Part shown: piece after piece, positions 34,261 to 44,474 of the stretch
Numbering within the stretch: the first letter of the stretch is position 1
How the letters are laid out: every line of letters starts with the position of its first letter
NCBI GenBank assembly: GCA_009767595.1
Contig: VSDK01024169.1
Coordinates: 442,051-506,050 of the forward strand
DNA from: Symbiodinium kawagutii
Taxonomy: Eukaryota; Sar; Dinophyceae; Suessiales; Symbiodiniaceae
Direction of reading: 5' to 3'
Length of the DNA: 64,000 bases
The notes under the pieces: generated by a model
Told to the model about the DNA's origin: nothing
What the model saw: the letters and a program-made list of their open reading frames with translations, nothing else
The model's database searches: none
Position numbers and translations under genes: made by a program

Positions 34261-34760
34261 TCGCTCCGCCGAGCACGTAAGCCAAAGGATCCCGACCATC
34301 CCGACCAAGCTTCCATTCTATATCCTTCATTCTGCTGAGCATGTAAGCGCAAGGATCCCGACCATCCCGACCAGCCCAACCATCCGGACCGTCCGGACCA
34401 TCCCGACCATCCCGGCCGAGCTTCCATTCTATCTTCTTCGTTCCGCTTAGCACGGAAGCCAATGGATCCCGATCATCCCGACCATCCCGACCATCCCGAC
34501 CATCCCGACCAAGCTTCCATTCTATTTTCTTCATTCCGCTTAGCACGGAAGCCCGACCATCCCGACCATCCCAACCATCCCGACCATCCCGACCATCCCG
34601 ACCATCCCGACCATCCCGACCATCCCGACCATCCCGTCCATCCCGTCCATGCTGATCCGGCAAAAGCCATGTTGATCTCTCCATGCTGATCTGGCAAAAG
34701 CCATGTTGATCTCTCACGCTGATCCCTCACGCTGATCTGGCTAAAGCCATGTTGATCTGG
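34255..34760. repeat. CCATCCCGA minisatellite with a longer embedded unit
   Basis: 9-bp CCATCCCGA arrays alternate with four copies of a unit carrying TTCCATTCTAT..TTC.TTC.GCT.AGCACG.AAGCC. The block ends in four copies of a unit containing AAAGCCATGTTGATCT. All six frames stay open over parts of it, so the ORFs here are not evidence of genes. Confidence 0.9.
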
Positions 34761-35410
34761 CAATTCCCCGGGTCGGAAACCCGGTATATACCCCCTATGC
34801 TGGATTATTAACCAATGTGTTCCTTGCAATTAAGCATTGATTGTTGGCAATATAATGATTATACAATGTTAACGAATACAGTGTTAATTAACCAATGATT
34901 ATTGCTGGTAAATATTGACCCACCCCCACATGGTGGTTTCTCAAAATAGGGGTACCCCCAAATCATCTGATTTTTAACCATTTATAGTCATAGACCAACC
35001 AAAAACTTCGGGGTCCCCTATGGCTTGATAAACCACTATGTATAGTTGGTATATCCCCTGTAGTTGTTGGTGAACTTGTCCCTTATTGATCACGAAAGTC
35101 TTCTATAAAAACATTGATAACAAAGCTGATTACCACCAAATAGTAGCGACCATAATTGTTGCTTATTACAGGTCATTATCCCCTATCATTAACCATGACG
35201 AACCATACTAAACCATAGAAACATTAACCATGAACCACCCGGCACTTGTAGTACTTGTTTAACCCTTATCGTTGGTTCTTATTCCCTACTGGTTGGTGGT
35301 TTCAACCTCTACAAATAATTTTTTCGTCAACCAACCAATTGTTAATAACCACTAGTGAAAATAGAAAATATTTGAAACCACCAACCAGCCTATAATTTCC
35401 TTCCGACCAC

Positions 35411-35487
35411 CAACAACTTCGTCGCCAAAGTGCTCAATGTCCAAGCGCATCTCAGGGGTCTCCGCGGTGTCCTTTTTCCAGCGCGGA
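35411..35487 (-). CDS. candidate exon, unknown protein
   Basis: From GCCAGCTAG to TTG|GTGGTCGG: PRWKKDTAETPEMRLDIEHF then GDEVV. GC-rich, acidic, unlike the repeats on both sides. Confidence 0.55.
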
Positions 35488-35559
35488 CTAGCTGGCGGTG
35501 ACTGGTGATGCGGAGGCTGAAATTCATCAATGAACTCATGATTTCTGATGGTGAATAAA

Positions 35560-35905
35560 TATAGGTAATGATGGCTCATGATGGTTAATGATGGTCACAT
35601 GATGCTTAATGGTGGTCAATGATGGTTAATGATGGTCACATGATGCTTAATGGTGGTCAATGATGCTTATTGATGGTCAATGATGCTTCATGATGGTCAA
35701 TGATGCTTATTGATGGTCAATGATGCTTCATGATGGTCAATGATGCTTAATGATGGTCAATGATGCTTAATGATGGTCAATGATGCTTAATGATAGTCAA
35801 TGATGCTTAATGATGGTCAATAATGCTTAATGATGGTCAATGATGCTTAATGATGGTCAATGATGCTTAGTGATGGTCAATGATGCTTAATGATGGTCAA
35901 TGAGA
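35560..35905. repeat. 20-bp minisatellite
   Basis: About 17 copies of TGATGGTCAATGATGCTTAA, with variants reading TTCA or TTAT. The first few copies are spaced with an extra CACATGATGC. Confidence 0.9.
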
Positions 35906-35984
35906 GCTGGTTGCTGGTTTCAACCCCCTATGAAACAAAAATCACCAGCCATTCCAAATATTGGGGAAAGCAAGAAATGTGGAA

Positions 35985-36110
35985 AACCACCAACTGCTGC
36001 AGCAACAACTGCTGCTGCTGCGGCTCCTCCTCCTCCACCAGCTCCTACTACCACTACTACTACTGCTGCTGCTGCTCGCCCTGCTACTGCTATCGCTACC
36101 CCCATACTAT
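35985..36110. repeat. CTG/CTA/CTC trinucleotide tract
   Basis: Imperfect trinucleotide repeats (GCTGCTGCTGCGGCTCCTCC, TACTACCACTACTACTACTG). All frames open, giving poly-Leu or poly-Ala frames. Confidence 0.85.
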
Positions 36111-36227
36111 GCTGCTGCCAGTCTTATTGCTAGCACCAGCACTGCCGTCGGTACAACCAGTATTGTTCCTAAAAACAATTCAACAAAATGATAGAATCTT
36201 GAACATATTGGTTTGTTGAACAACATA

Positions 36228-36355
36228 TCAATCTTTGGCGAATTGATAGGCAAACTCGCTCCCAACAAACTGCTGGTGCCCAGTCCAAGACCCAAGTTCA
36301 CTGAGGCTGCTTGGTTTATCCCAGGAATGATATTTCAGTAAAATTCGGTAATCAT
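36228..36355 (-). CDS. candidate terminal exon
   Basis: After CTGGAG the frame has two bases plus 42 codons: DYRILLKYHSWDKPSSLSEL, GSWTGHQQFVGSEFAYQFAK, D and stop. The plus strand is also open (NNISIFGELIGKLAPNKLLV). Minus is preferred for consistency with neighbours. Confidence 0.4.
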
Positions 36356-36616
36356 CTCCAGCAGAAATGGGAAACACTACAACAAGCCAAGAACCATCAA
36401 CCATGAAAAGCCATGGTTGGTTCATGACAATGTAAATACCACATGTAGATACCAAGTGAGTACAATATAGTCCCATGAATGTCCATCGCCTATTCATTCC
36501 AAATACATACCGGAAGGATCAGTTGTTGCCGTTACTGGTGTTGTTGAAAGTGTTTTGTTGCGGTTGTCGTTGTTGTCGTTGTCGCCTCGCATCTCACAGC
36601 ATCCCCATGGACTTGC

Positions 36617-36701
36617 CTCTGCGATACAAGGGTCCATGGCAATTTAGAACTTTATCATGCATTAGTGCAGACAAATCACAAACGAGGCTTATACCACCAT
36701 T
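36617..36701 (-). CDS. candidate exon with GC donor
   Basis: From TTCACCAG to AGAG|GCAAGTCC: 28 codons plus one base, NGGISLVCDLSALMHDKVLN then CHGPLYRR. The GCAAGT donor is the usual GC variant. Plus strand has a competing frame (MDLPLRYKGPWQFRTLSC) with its own plausible borders. Confidence 0.4.
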
Positions 36702-36879
36702 CTGGTGAACTTGATCACCAAGAAGACATCATGTATTGCGCAGAGTTCAAACTCAGCCAAATAAAAAGGTGGTGGTTCATGCTCTTGAGTCATCAGCACA
36801 AATCAATAAACTTGGAGGACTTGAAAATCCTGGTGCTCAAGTTGTGCTTGCTGCTGTCTTATCACCCTGAAAGTCTTAC

Positions 36880-36946
36880 CTACAAGCGACTGTACTTGTG
36901 GGTCAAAGCCACCCCAGAACATCGAAGTTACCCACTTCTGGCGATA
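36880..36946 (-). CDS. candidate exon, unknown protein
   Basis: From CCAGTCAAG to a strong GTAAGACT donor: YRQKWVTSMFWGGFDPQVQS then LV. The opposite strand is also open here (LEDLKILVLKLCLLLSYHPE). The donor and the run of neighbouring minus exons favour minus. Confidence 0.4.
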
Positions 36947-36962
36947 CTTGACTGGATTCCAC

Positions 36963-36964
36963 TC

Positions 36965-36996
<32 letters not shown>

Positions 36997-37017
36997 ACAC
37001 ACACACACACACACACT
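36963..37017. repeat. (CA)n microsatellite
   Basis: Two CA runs separated by one extra C. Confidence 0.95.
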
Positions 37018-37066
37018 TTTCTATGCTTTGGGATCTATTTCTTTCCATTTGCAAGAGTGAAAAAAC

Positions 37067-37193
37067 CTCTGGTGCCGATCCGCGATCCTATCGACCAAGA
37101 TCCGCGACTCCCAAGTGTCTCCTCGCCGGCACCCTCATTTTTCCAGAAGGTGTACAGGGGCTCTTCCAAATAAGTCGGCATTGGCCCGTCCAC
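37067..37193 (-). CDS. candidate exon, unknown protein
   Basis: From AACTCAG^GTG to GAG|GTTTTTTC: 42 codons plus one base, VDGPMPTYLEEPLYTFWKNE then GAGEETLGSRGSWSIGSRIG. Well-defined borders. An overlapping protein-like minus frame upstream (DLTDVSLSLKTRSMFLGLNS, 37220-37346) could be the preceding exon. Confidence 0.55.
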
Positions 37194-37561
37194 CTGAGTT
37201 TGATGCGTGAATTCGGCGAATGCAAAGGAAATGGATCCAGGGGTCAAAACCAGTATTCACAGTATTCACATCAAAAGAATATACGTTTGAGTTCAAACCC
37301 AAAAACATACTCCTCGTTTTCAATGACAGCGAGACATCTGTGAGATCTTGCAGCACATCTTGCAGTTAAAAGGGGGGTAGGTCCCCCCCAAATTGTTGGG
37401 TGGTTGCTGTGGTTGTGTAAATGGAACACCCAACACCAAATTGTTACTGCAATTGTTAAAACATTGGTATGTTGTAATTAATTCTTGGTGGTTGTCCAAT
37501 TTTTCTTGTAATTGTTGTTGTTTTGGCTGTATCCCTACTCTCGGTGTTGCTGGTGAGTGCC

Positions 37562-37612
37562 CTACTGAAAGGAATCTAGTGGTGTGGGGTTGGGAGGGTC
37601 CAGCGCCTCCTC
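37562..37612 (-). CDS. candidate terminal exon
   Basis: Exactly 17 codons: after CTGCTAAG the frame reads EEALDPPNPTPLDSFQ and ends in TAG. Short but with clean borders and strong codon pattern. Confidence 0.4.
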   Translation of the reverse strand, partial: EEALDPPNPTPLDSFQ

Positions 37613-38033
37613 CTTAGCAGGTCTCTGCATGTCTTACACGCAGTTGCGTGCAAGTTCCGAAGAAGGTTCAGGTAGGAATAAAAGAAATCAAGCTGGAGGG
37701 GTGTTGAGGGCGAGCACGTAACGCCCTTCCTTCCCTTTCCGTTGCTTCCTTCCTTTCCGTCTGTCCGAATTCTAACTATTGAATCTTATTTGTTTTATTT
37801 GATCCCAACAATCTTTATTTTGACCTACCGTGGATTCCAAACATGTGGCGGCCAATTTGCTGCAGTGGGGTTCATGATAGCATTCCCTCTTTCTGGTTGC
37901 TGTGGTTTTCATTGCCGCCACTTTTGGTTCCGCCATTCCCAACCATTCTCAACCAACGCGAACGGGTTTTGATGTTCTGTGCTTTTCTATGTGACTAATG
38001 CCACCGTAGAGGCTTTTGCGTTCGGAACTTAGC

Positions 38034-38190
38034 TTAAGCCACCAATGATATCCCTCCACCAAAAACCAGAGCCAGCTTTAGGACGTACCTAGGGATCCTG
38101 GTGGTCCTAATCGGGGTCATTTGCTGAAAATCATCATTTTGAGATGGGTCGGGGCTGCTCCTACCCCCAAATGGAGACTTGTCCCTACTG
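38034..38190 (-). CDS. candidate terminal exon, unknown
   Basis: Frame reads SPFGGRSSPDPSQNDDFQQM, TPIRTTRIPRYVLKLALVFG and GGISLVA then stop. A C-terminal hydrophobic run could be a membrane anchor. Start border uncertain; the frame runs on into a TA-rich microsatellite. Confidence 0.35.
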
Positions 38191-38254
38191 CGGGTTGGAT
38201 ACATATTTTCATTGTATATATGTATATACATACATACCCCTTTCCCTATTGCTG

Positions 38255-38304
38255 NNNNNNNNNNNNNNNNNNNNNNNNNNNNNNNNNNNNNNNNNNNNNN
38301 NNNN
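38255..38304. other. assembly gap (50 N)
   Basis: A run of 50 N. Similar short sequences flank it (CCTACTGCGGGTTGGAT at 38184 and CCTACTGTCGGTTGGAT at 38321), so a tandem repeat may be collapsed or missing in the gap. Confidence 0.95.
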
Positions 38305-38316
38305 GTTGCATGATAC

Positions 38317-38432
38317 CTATCCTACTGTCGGTTGGATCTAAAAACTTGAACAGCACAGGGAGCCACCCACCTCTCGGTTCCGCAGGTGTCAACTGTGCAG
38401 TTCGGCCAAGGTGCTTGAATGGTGCGAGAAAA
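38317..38432 (-). CDS. candidate exon next to the assembly gap
   Basis: From GTCCCGAG to GATAG|GTATCATG: 38 codons reading FLAPFKHLGRTAQLTPAEPR then GGWLPVLFKFLDPTDSRI. The donor lies only about 10 bp from the N gap, so the downstream intron is incompletely assembled. Confidence 0.5.
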
Positions 38433-38563
38433 CTCGGGACACAAAGAAATCAATCTTGGTAAGAATGCAATCTGGTTGAGCCAAATAAGGCACCAAATCG
38501 GAGATGTTAAGTGATAACGATTGAAATGCGGAATGTAGAAAGGAACATGAAACTGAGTGATAC

Positions 38564-38658
38564 TGGTTCGTATCATCAATGCTGCTTCATGCACTCTTGG
38601 CTGAGAATAGGGATCTTCATCAGACAATATGACCTCCACAAGCAATGTAGCCCAAGTT
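38564..38658 (-). CDS. candidate exon, unknown helical protein
   Basis: From GTAGCCAG to a CCA|GTATCA donor: TWATLLVEVILSDEDPYSQP then RVHEAALMIRT. Length consistent with 31 codons plus one base at each end. Alpha-helical look; an armadillo/HEAT-like repeat is possible but unproven. Confidence 0.45.
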
Positions 38659-38721
38659 CTGGCTACCAAAAATCGCATTTTACGTTGCATGACTGTGGGT
38701 ACTCAAGAAGTATGGACAAAC

Positions 38722-38851
38722 CCAGAACAATGTTCAATTTGGTGCTCTGATGCGTGCTTGGATCCCAGGGATGGAAAAGCACTCATCAACTTGAAACAGC
38801 CAATCAGTATATTAGTGGCCATCTCAAAGTCGACATTCAAGCAATGCAATA
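38722..38851 (-). CDS. candidate exon, unknown protein
   Basis: From CGGCCAG to CTGG|GTTTGTCC: 42 codons reading LHCLNVDFEMATNILIGCFK, LMSAFPSLGSKHASEHQIEH. Helical, alternating hydrophobic pattern. It may belong with the two exons at 38564-38658 and 38317-38432, which also look helical. Confidence 0.5.
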
Positions 38852-38957
38852 CTGGCCGCACTTGATGAGATTTGCCTCACTACTTGTATGTGTATTGAAA
38901 TACATTCAGGATATCAACAGCTTCTCATCTTAGCCTCCACCAATTGCCAGTTCGTAC

Positions 38958-39046
38958 CTCCAAACACAGATCCTACAGCAGCGGGGTACCATACTACAGT
39001 TGGATGCTGGTTGATGCCCAAAAAGTGGACCTTCTCAGAATGCTCA
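38958..39046 (-). CDS. candidate exon resembling the second half of a thioredoxin fold
   Basis: From GGGGTTCAG to a GGAG|GTACGAAC donor: EHSEKVHFLGINQHPTVVWY then PAAVGSVFG. The G-I-x-x-x-P-T-V-x-x-x-P pattern is like the cis-proline region of thioredoxin and PDI domains. The CxxC motif would be in an upstream exon and was not found. Fold assignment is inference from one exon. Confidence 0.5.
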
Positions 39047-39539
39047 CTGAACCCCTAAAGTCATGTAAACAAGCGAAGTTGCTTTCTTCCAGGCTTCACC
39101 TTGCCCCATTCCCAGGCAGCGGCCACGACCATGAACCATGACACCGCGAAACCAGCAACACCCCTCGAGCTGTAAGGTCAGCAAGGAATTCTGGACCGAC
39201 CTGTCCTTGATGTGTCGATGGCGGTGCTCAACAACAGCAGTTCGACAGTTCAGAGGTGCAAAAAGCAAACATAGATTGATGGATATGGACAAACAACCAT
39301 TAGATAATGATATACTGATGATTGATGGATATAGCCACTCTGGTCGCTGCTTGGAATCGCAAAAACCATGGAACTTCAACCCATGACAGCACCAGCATGG
39401 CACCAGCACGGCCCTCCGCTGCGTGACGCCACGTTTTGTCCTAGGCTGCAGCCAGACGTTGGGACCCCCGCGGTCTTAGCGCCAGGGCCAAGGACAGCGT
39501 GAGGACCGTAGTGGCCTCAGCTTTGCACATTTCCATGGA

Positions 39540-40420
39540 TGAAGAAAGGGAGAAGCCCAATGGATAAGGGCTAAACCATTGGCTAATAACCTTTATTAAG
39601 CTTAATAATTGCAATGAATTATTCCAATTCATTGGATAATTGAATGCTTAATAACCATTCCAATGGACAACCAATTCCAGTGAACCAATCAATTGAATTG
39701 TTTCACTGGGGTAGCCCATTACATGCTGAATGCTTGATAACCCAATTCACCGAAGTAATTCGTCCATCAAGAATTTCACCAGAAGCAGATATAACCAGAA
39801 TCAACCATTAAGTTGAAATCCATCTAATTAGCAATGGGAATAATCAATCATCTAATATACATAAAACCTTTAAGTTCATAATGATTTGCAAGTTGTTGGT
39901 CTTTGCAAATGAGCGCCTTCGGCTTGGCTATGACCAGCATCGGCTCTTACGTATGCTGATCACTAGGGGTCCGGTCTATGCCACTGCTGCTGACAATGCT
40001 TCCCAGAGATAGATTAATTCACCAACAATTCCATTGGTTTACCACGACAATGGTTAATTCCATTCTATTCCCAGAGATGATCAATCAATGGAATCAATTC
40101 ACAGTCAATCCATCAGAGCGATCGTTGAGAACTCATATTAATGATTCTGGCAACCTGTGGAATCCATAGTTAACAATTATTCTTCAGATCAATGGCAAGC
40201 ATGGAGTTTACTGAGTTTACTAGTGGATTTTACCAGAATTGATGCATGACTACTAGTGGTTGTTCCATGGATTAATAATGAATTGAGCGATCAATTACTG
40301 ATGGAACAGCTACTAGTGAACTTTCCATGGAAATCCCTGTGGATCATCGTAAACCGTCAGTACAATAAGCCACTGGCATAATCAGGTAATAACTATGTAA
40401 CGACAATCAAGCAATATCAA
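39540..40420. other. AT-rich degenerate CCAATGAATT stretch
   Basis: Repeated short motifs such as CCAATGGATAA, AATTCATTGG and CCATTGGTT. Only the 39951-39998 exon candidate interrupts it. A hydrophobic ATG frame at 39441-39535 (MCKAEATTVLTLSLALALR) is noted but not called. Confidence 0.5.
39951..39998 (-). CDS. candidate short exon
   Basis: 48 bp reading IVSSSGIDRTPSDQH between a GGGAAG acceptor and a GTAAGAGC donor. Short, so weakly supported, but the donor is good. Confidence 0.35.
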
Positions 40421-40972
40421 CCATTGAGTTTTGAGTGCTGATAATGAGGGTATAGTAGGAACAAGTAGAGATCCGGGACCTACGGTACATCCGGTAATGA
40501 GTATGGTGAAAACCCAAGAATGTAAATATTCAGCTTGCAAAAGATTTGCAAGAGTTACCTACAAATGAGGTTTTGTGAACGGTAAAGGATGGGATATTGC
40601 AATCAGATCAGGAGTCAGAATGACATCTAAGAATCAACCATGCGTTTCCTATGGGCTATCTGAGGATTCCTCCCAAGGTTGCATTGAAAAGCAGACTGAA
40701 TCAAAGAGCTATGATACCATGCTCAATGTATTTCATTGTCAGACATGGAACATCTCGTTGAGTAGCAACCCTCTTTAAGCTAGCTGATACAGGGAACAAG
40801 AATCAGCCAGCCAACCAAGCTACCTACCTACTTATTCTACCTACCTATCGACTTACCCATCTTACCCACCAAACCCAGTGATCTGAGCGACCTGATCGTG
40901 GCACCACCGGGTGCCATCAGAACTCATCAGCCATAAAAAAAGCCATGCTGTTGCCCCTCAAAAATATGAAAC

Positions 40973-41142
40973 CTGCTTGTCCATAATATTACACAGCCAA
41001 TGAGTGGCAAACAAAATGGACTTGTTGCCGGAGAAAGACTTGGTTTTGTTGCACACCCCTGGTTGCTTCCTTGCACGAGCAATAGTAGTTTCATGGGAAA
41101 GCTTCCATGATTGATCGCTGGCCACATGGTTAACTCCAATGC
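40973..41142 (-). CDS. candidate exon, unknown protein
   Basis: From CCCACAG^GC to CAG|GTTTCAT: two bases plus 56 codons, IGVNHVASDQSWKLSHETT, RARKQPGVCNKTKSFSGNK and ILFATHWLCNIMDKQ. Clear protein-like sequence, close to the 41227-41409 exon on the same strand. Confidence 0.5.
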
Positions 41143-41226
41143 CTGTGGGCATGGACAACTGCATCATTCAACCAGATGATCTAACATGTAAGGTGCGAGA
41201 TTGGCTTACCCTGTTCCTTATCAAAC

Positions 41227-41409
41227 CGGGTAAATGATAATGATAGTAAACCACCGTACCAAAGCGAGCTCAAAAGGCTGTGTTGGTCCTGGATTTGTCT
41301 GGCAAAATATGCTAAACCCGGGTGCCAGTTGGCGAACTCAAAAACGATGCTAGTCCTGTGGGATTTCTGCCAGCGCAACCCAGGTGCCACAATGGAAAAC
41401 TGCAGCCAA
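41227..41409 (-). CDS. candidate exon, unknown protein
   Basis: From a CCTCGCAG acceptor to a CG|GTTTG donor: 60 codons with consistent phase. Reads WLQFSIVAPGLRWQKSHRTS, VFEFANWHPGLAYFARQIQD and HSLLSSLWYGGLLSLSFT. Not recognised. Confidence 0.5.
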
Positions 41410-41582
41410 CTGCGAGGAGCCAAACTTTCCCTGGCGGAGGATGGTTCCGTCCCAGCCCGGTGACATGACCAAACCGTGGTTCAGTGATGGCAGGCTTCAG
41501 GCAATGGGCAGAGTTCGATCTTCCTGATCAAAATCATTCAACACCACTGCCTCCAACTTGTTTTCGTACAGCTATGGCATAG

Positions 41583-41745
41583 CTATGGCCCAGGTGGGTC
41601 CCAATTTCTGGCACGTGGAAAACCCAGGTGATCGTTTTCCAAGTCGCTGGGTGTGGATCGACTGCGGGCGGCTTCACCGCGCGCCTCTCTTCCTTCGGAT
41701 CGCCAGCAGCTCCATTGACCTCCCGGGCATGGCGACTGACCATCT
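41583..41745 (-). CDS. GC-rich coding island, frame uncertain
   Basis: Two minus frames are open: SRHAREVNGAAGDPKEERRA and CWRSEGREARGEAARSRSTP. The plus strand is also open. The composition suggests an exon but neither frame nor borders can be fixed by eye. Confidence 0.35.
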
Positions 41746-42498
41746 CTTTACCTTTGGAAATCCAAGGAAACTTGACCTTTTGGATACAGTTACATCCAGG
41801 AAAACATTAGATTCAACTCCTACAATTTGTCAGAAGGAAATGGATTCATACTTAGTACTTATTATTTCGCTACCCTGTCGTTTGGCAAACCGCTGTTGTC
41901 AGTAACCCTCCTTGTTCTGTTCTTTCAACTGTGTCGATTTCTCCACCTTGATTCCCTTAACTCGCCTTTCTTGAATGCTCCTGTTCACTCCGCCAATTTT
42001 TTCTCATTCCCACCTTCATTCCCACTATCTTCTTTCAAAAAGGTTCATTTCTGGCTGGCTTATGGGTAACCCAGTCACAAATACGGTATACATACTTATA
42101 CTTTCCCATGTAGCATGCGGTAGTGGAACCGCTTTGCTTATCTGTCGACCCATTGTTGTTGACTCTACGCGTTATCATCATTGCTCAGCTAGTAACCAAC
42201 ATCGGTAAGGATGAACATTAATCCATTGCTGTTGTCTTTTTCTATGTTCCTTTTTGTTGACAGAATCAATCGGTCGATCAGAATAATCTACAAATAATCA
42301 AGCTTTGTTGCGGGTCAACTAGTATCATCTGTGTCTGACCCTTCTTTACATGATTGTTCTCCAGTATCAATGATTAATCATCACCAATTAATCAACAACC
42401 ATCACCGATGAAATCCAATGAATCATCAATCATCGTTCATTCATCGTTTCTCATCATCAACCATGATTTTTCACCATCTTTCAACATGAACGACCAAC

Positions 42499-42625
42499 CT
42501 GTTCCCGCAAAAACCCTGTGAAATTAGTTTCAGGGGCAGGTCTGACATCCATCAGCCACAGGCCGCCCACTTGAGTGCCCATGGCCTCTGACCCAGGTGT
42601 CAAGTGGGCCTCTTCCCCAACCATT
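42499..42625 (-). CDS. candidate exon, unknown protein
   Basis: Between GTGTTTCAG and a GTTGGTCG donor: one base plus exactly 42 codons, MVGEEAHLTPGSEAMGTQVG then GLWLMDVRPAPETNFTGFL and REQ. Good splice borders at both ends. It follows the 42761-42834 exon by a short intron of about 135 bp. Family not recognised. Confidence 0.55.
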
Positions 42626-42760
42626 CTGAAACACTGCGAGTCGCATCATTAAGCTCCATATGTTCATCACAGATTCCAGTAGAACCAATCCATTTTCAAC
42701 AGCCAACAAGTGACCAAATGACCATTGCCAAACACGAACCAATCTCAACGCACACCTCAC

Positions 42761-42834
42761 CAGCCCCGCCATCGCAACCTCCAAGGCTGCGGTCACCAAA
42801 GCCTGGGGGTTTCAGGATTTTGGTGTAGCTGCTC
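42761..42834 (-). CDS. candidate exon, unknown protein
   Basis: Reads SYTKILKPPGFGDRSLGGCD then GGA up to a GTGAGGT donor. The acceptor is one of two nearby AGs (CAGCAGAG), so the right border is within a few bases. Strong coding-like composition. Confidence 0.45.
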
Positions 42835-43219
42835 TGCTGATGAGTCGATGCTAACTTTGCTACGACATGCTAACCACTAACCCAAAAACCTGTCACCCCA
42901 TCTGTTGTAGATCCGTTGTAAATTACCAATCTCGTGGCCCGCGGCTCCTTAGTCCAATTCTGTCATATGTGTTTGCTTAGCTTCTCACACTGCACCACTT
43001 GATCTTGGCATGAATAAAAGTGCACTTTTTCCTGCGCATCAAACTGCCGAACCATGTCAAAAGCATCGTATGTGTGTGTGTGTGCGTGCGTGTGCTCCCT
43101 ATTTGATTCCAACACATAATGAAAAGAACCTGAAATGAAACTCCGCACCAATTAAATCCTGGCACTGGAAAGCGCCATCGTTATAGAGTCAATAATTCCA
43201 TTCTGAAATGGCAAATTGC

Positions 43220-43398
43220 CCTTCAAAAGACTGCAGGTGCTCCATGAAAAAAAACGCCACAAACGGTGGTTTTTCCCATGGCATTCTGCGCCGTCGGGGC
43301 GCCTCGCATTCTGCGCTGACCATTTGCTTGGTGTTCACGGGCTGCCGGCGACGCCACTGCACGAAATCTTCCAAGTCGATGGCACCGGACTTGGACTC
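43220..43398 (-). CDS. EF-hand-like exon
   Basis: After a CTCACAG acceptor the exon starts ESKSGAIDLEDFVQWRRRQ. This is the later part of an EF-hand loop: S-x-S-G-x-I-D-x-x-D-F with the exiting helix. Loop position 1 and the entering helix would come from the previous exon. It continues NTKQMVSAECEAPRRRRMPW and EKPPFVAFFFMEHLQSFE up to a GC donor (GCAATTTG). A calcium-binding role is inferred from the loop. Dinoflagellates have many EF-hand kinases and channels, and I cannot say which this is. Confidence 0.5.
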
Positions 43399-43693
43399 CT
43401 GTGAGCAGCCAATACAGCAAATGGATGTACTGGTACCATTGATGGATATACCACCTGTGGATTCAACATGCGTATCACAATGCATGTGCATACGTATTGT
43501 TATCTATACAGAAAAAATGCATAGATGCATTTTTTTTTAATATATCATGATATAAATACATAATAGGTATACCCATATCATGCATGGATAATCCATGGTA
43601 TAGATGTGTCCGTCACAAATCAAAAATTTTGATCGGAATACGACCAGAGCCACTCTTGGAACGTTCCTTGAATCAACCATGTCATTTTGAAGA

Positions 43694-44041
43694 GTGGAAA
43701 ACCATGGACATGCTGGGCACACAGTGGACTGTGTACCAGGTATGCTCAACATGATTCTGAAATGGCGTTCCGTTCACCAACTGGGGCCGCATATCATGGG
43801 TCTGGAAATCAAATATCTCTGGCATGGCAACCGTTTGTACGGCAACATCGAAAACTCACATAATTTCACAGAGCATGGTCCTTTTGCAGCTGGGTTCATA
43901 GGATATGCTCTTTGTCAGCTTGGTGGCATCCTTGGCTACACGCCCAAAAAATATGGTTCCCTCAGAAAGCGCAATTTCAAGATGAGGTTACAATACTTGA
44001 AAGAGGCATATCGAGGTGTACACATATGCATGTACACTTGA
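43694..44041. other. open frames on both strands, codon-aligned
   Basis: The plus strand has an uninterrupted 115-codon frame (segments HGNRLYGNIENSHNFTEHG, GGILGYTPKKYGSLRKRNF). The minus strand in codon register reads EIALSEGTIFFGRVAKDATK, then one TGA inside a GTGAGT, then VAVQTVAMPEIFDFQTHDMR. If the minus strand is coding, the GTGAGT could be a donor and the TGA would be intronic. If plus, this is an intronless ORF against the prevailing direction. Unresolved. Confidence 0.35.
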
Positions 44042-44474
44042 AAATGCATATTGGTGTGTGTGTGCTGGTACGTACTGATTTGTCTAAATACATATGTATG
44101 AAAAAATGATGATTTGTCTATCTATTAGTCCATTGATGCATCCAACTAGTTCACGTGGTTAAACCCCTGTGTTTTGTTATGTTTCGCGGAACCTTTCCCC
44201 CATGTGAGCGCATGATCAATACGACAAGCAAAATAACAACACATGACCACATGGATCTATATTTGTACCTCTGCATTTGCTCCATGCATTATAATGAAAA
44301 CCGTGCTCCTGCTCTCTTGAAGAAGCTTAAACAGCTGCAAATGATTTCGAAAATCATACGTTTGGAAGACGCAACTGCACTGCAAGCTAGGACGACAAAC
44401 CTACACATTTTGAATACAAGATAGAGAAAAGCCCAGACATGTTCAATGACGACGAGCATTATGCAAATATGTCT

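Noticed and set aside
35890..36219. 109-codon Cys/Tyr-rich and poly-Leu ORFs
   Set aside because: Trinucleotide repeat tract open in all frames.
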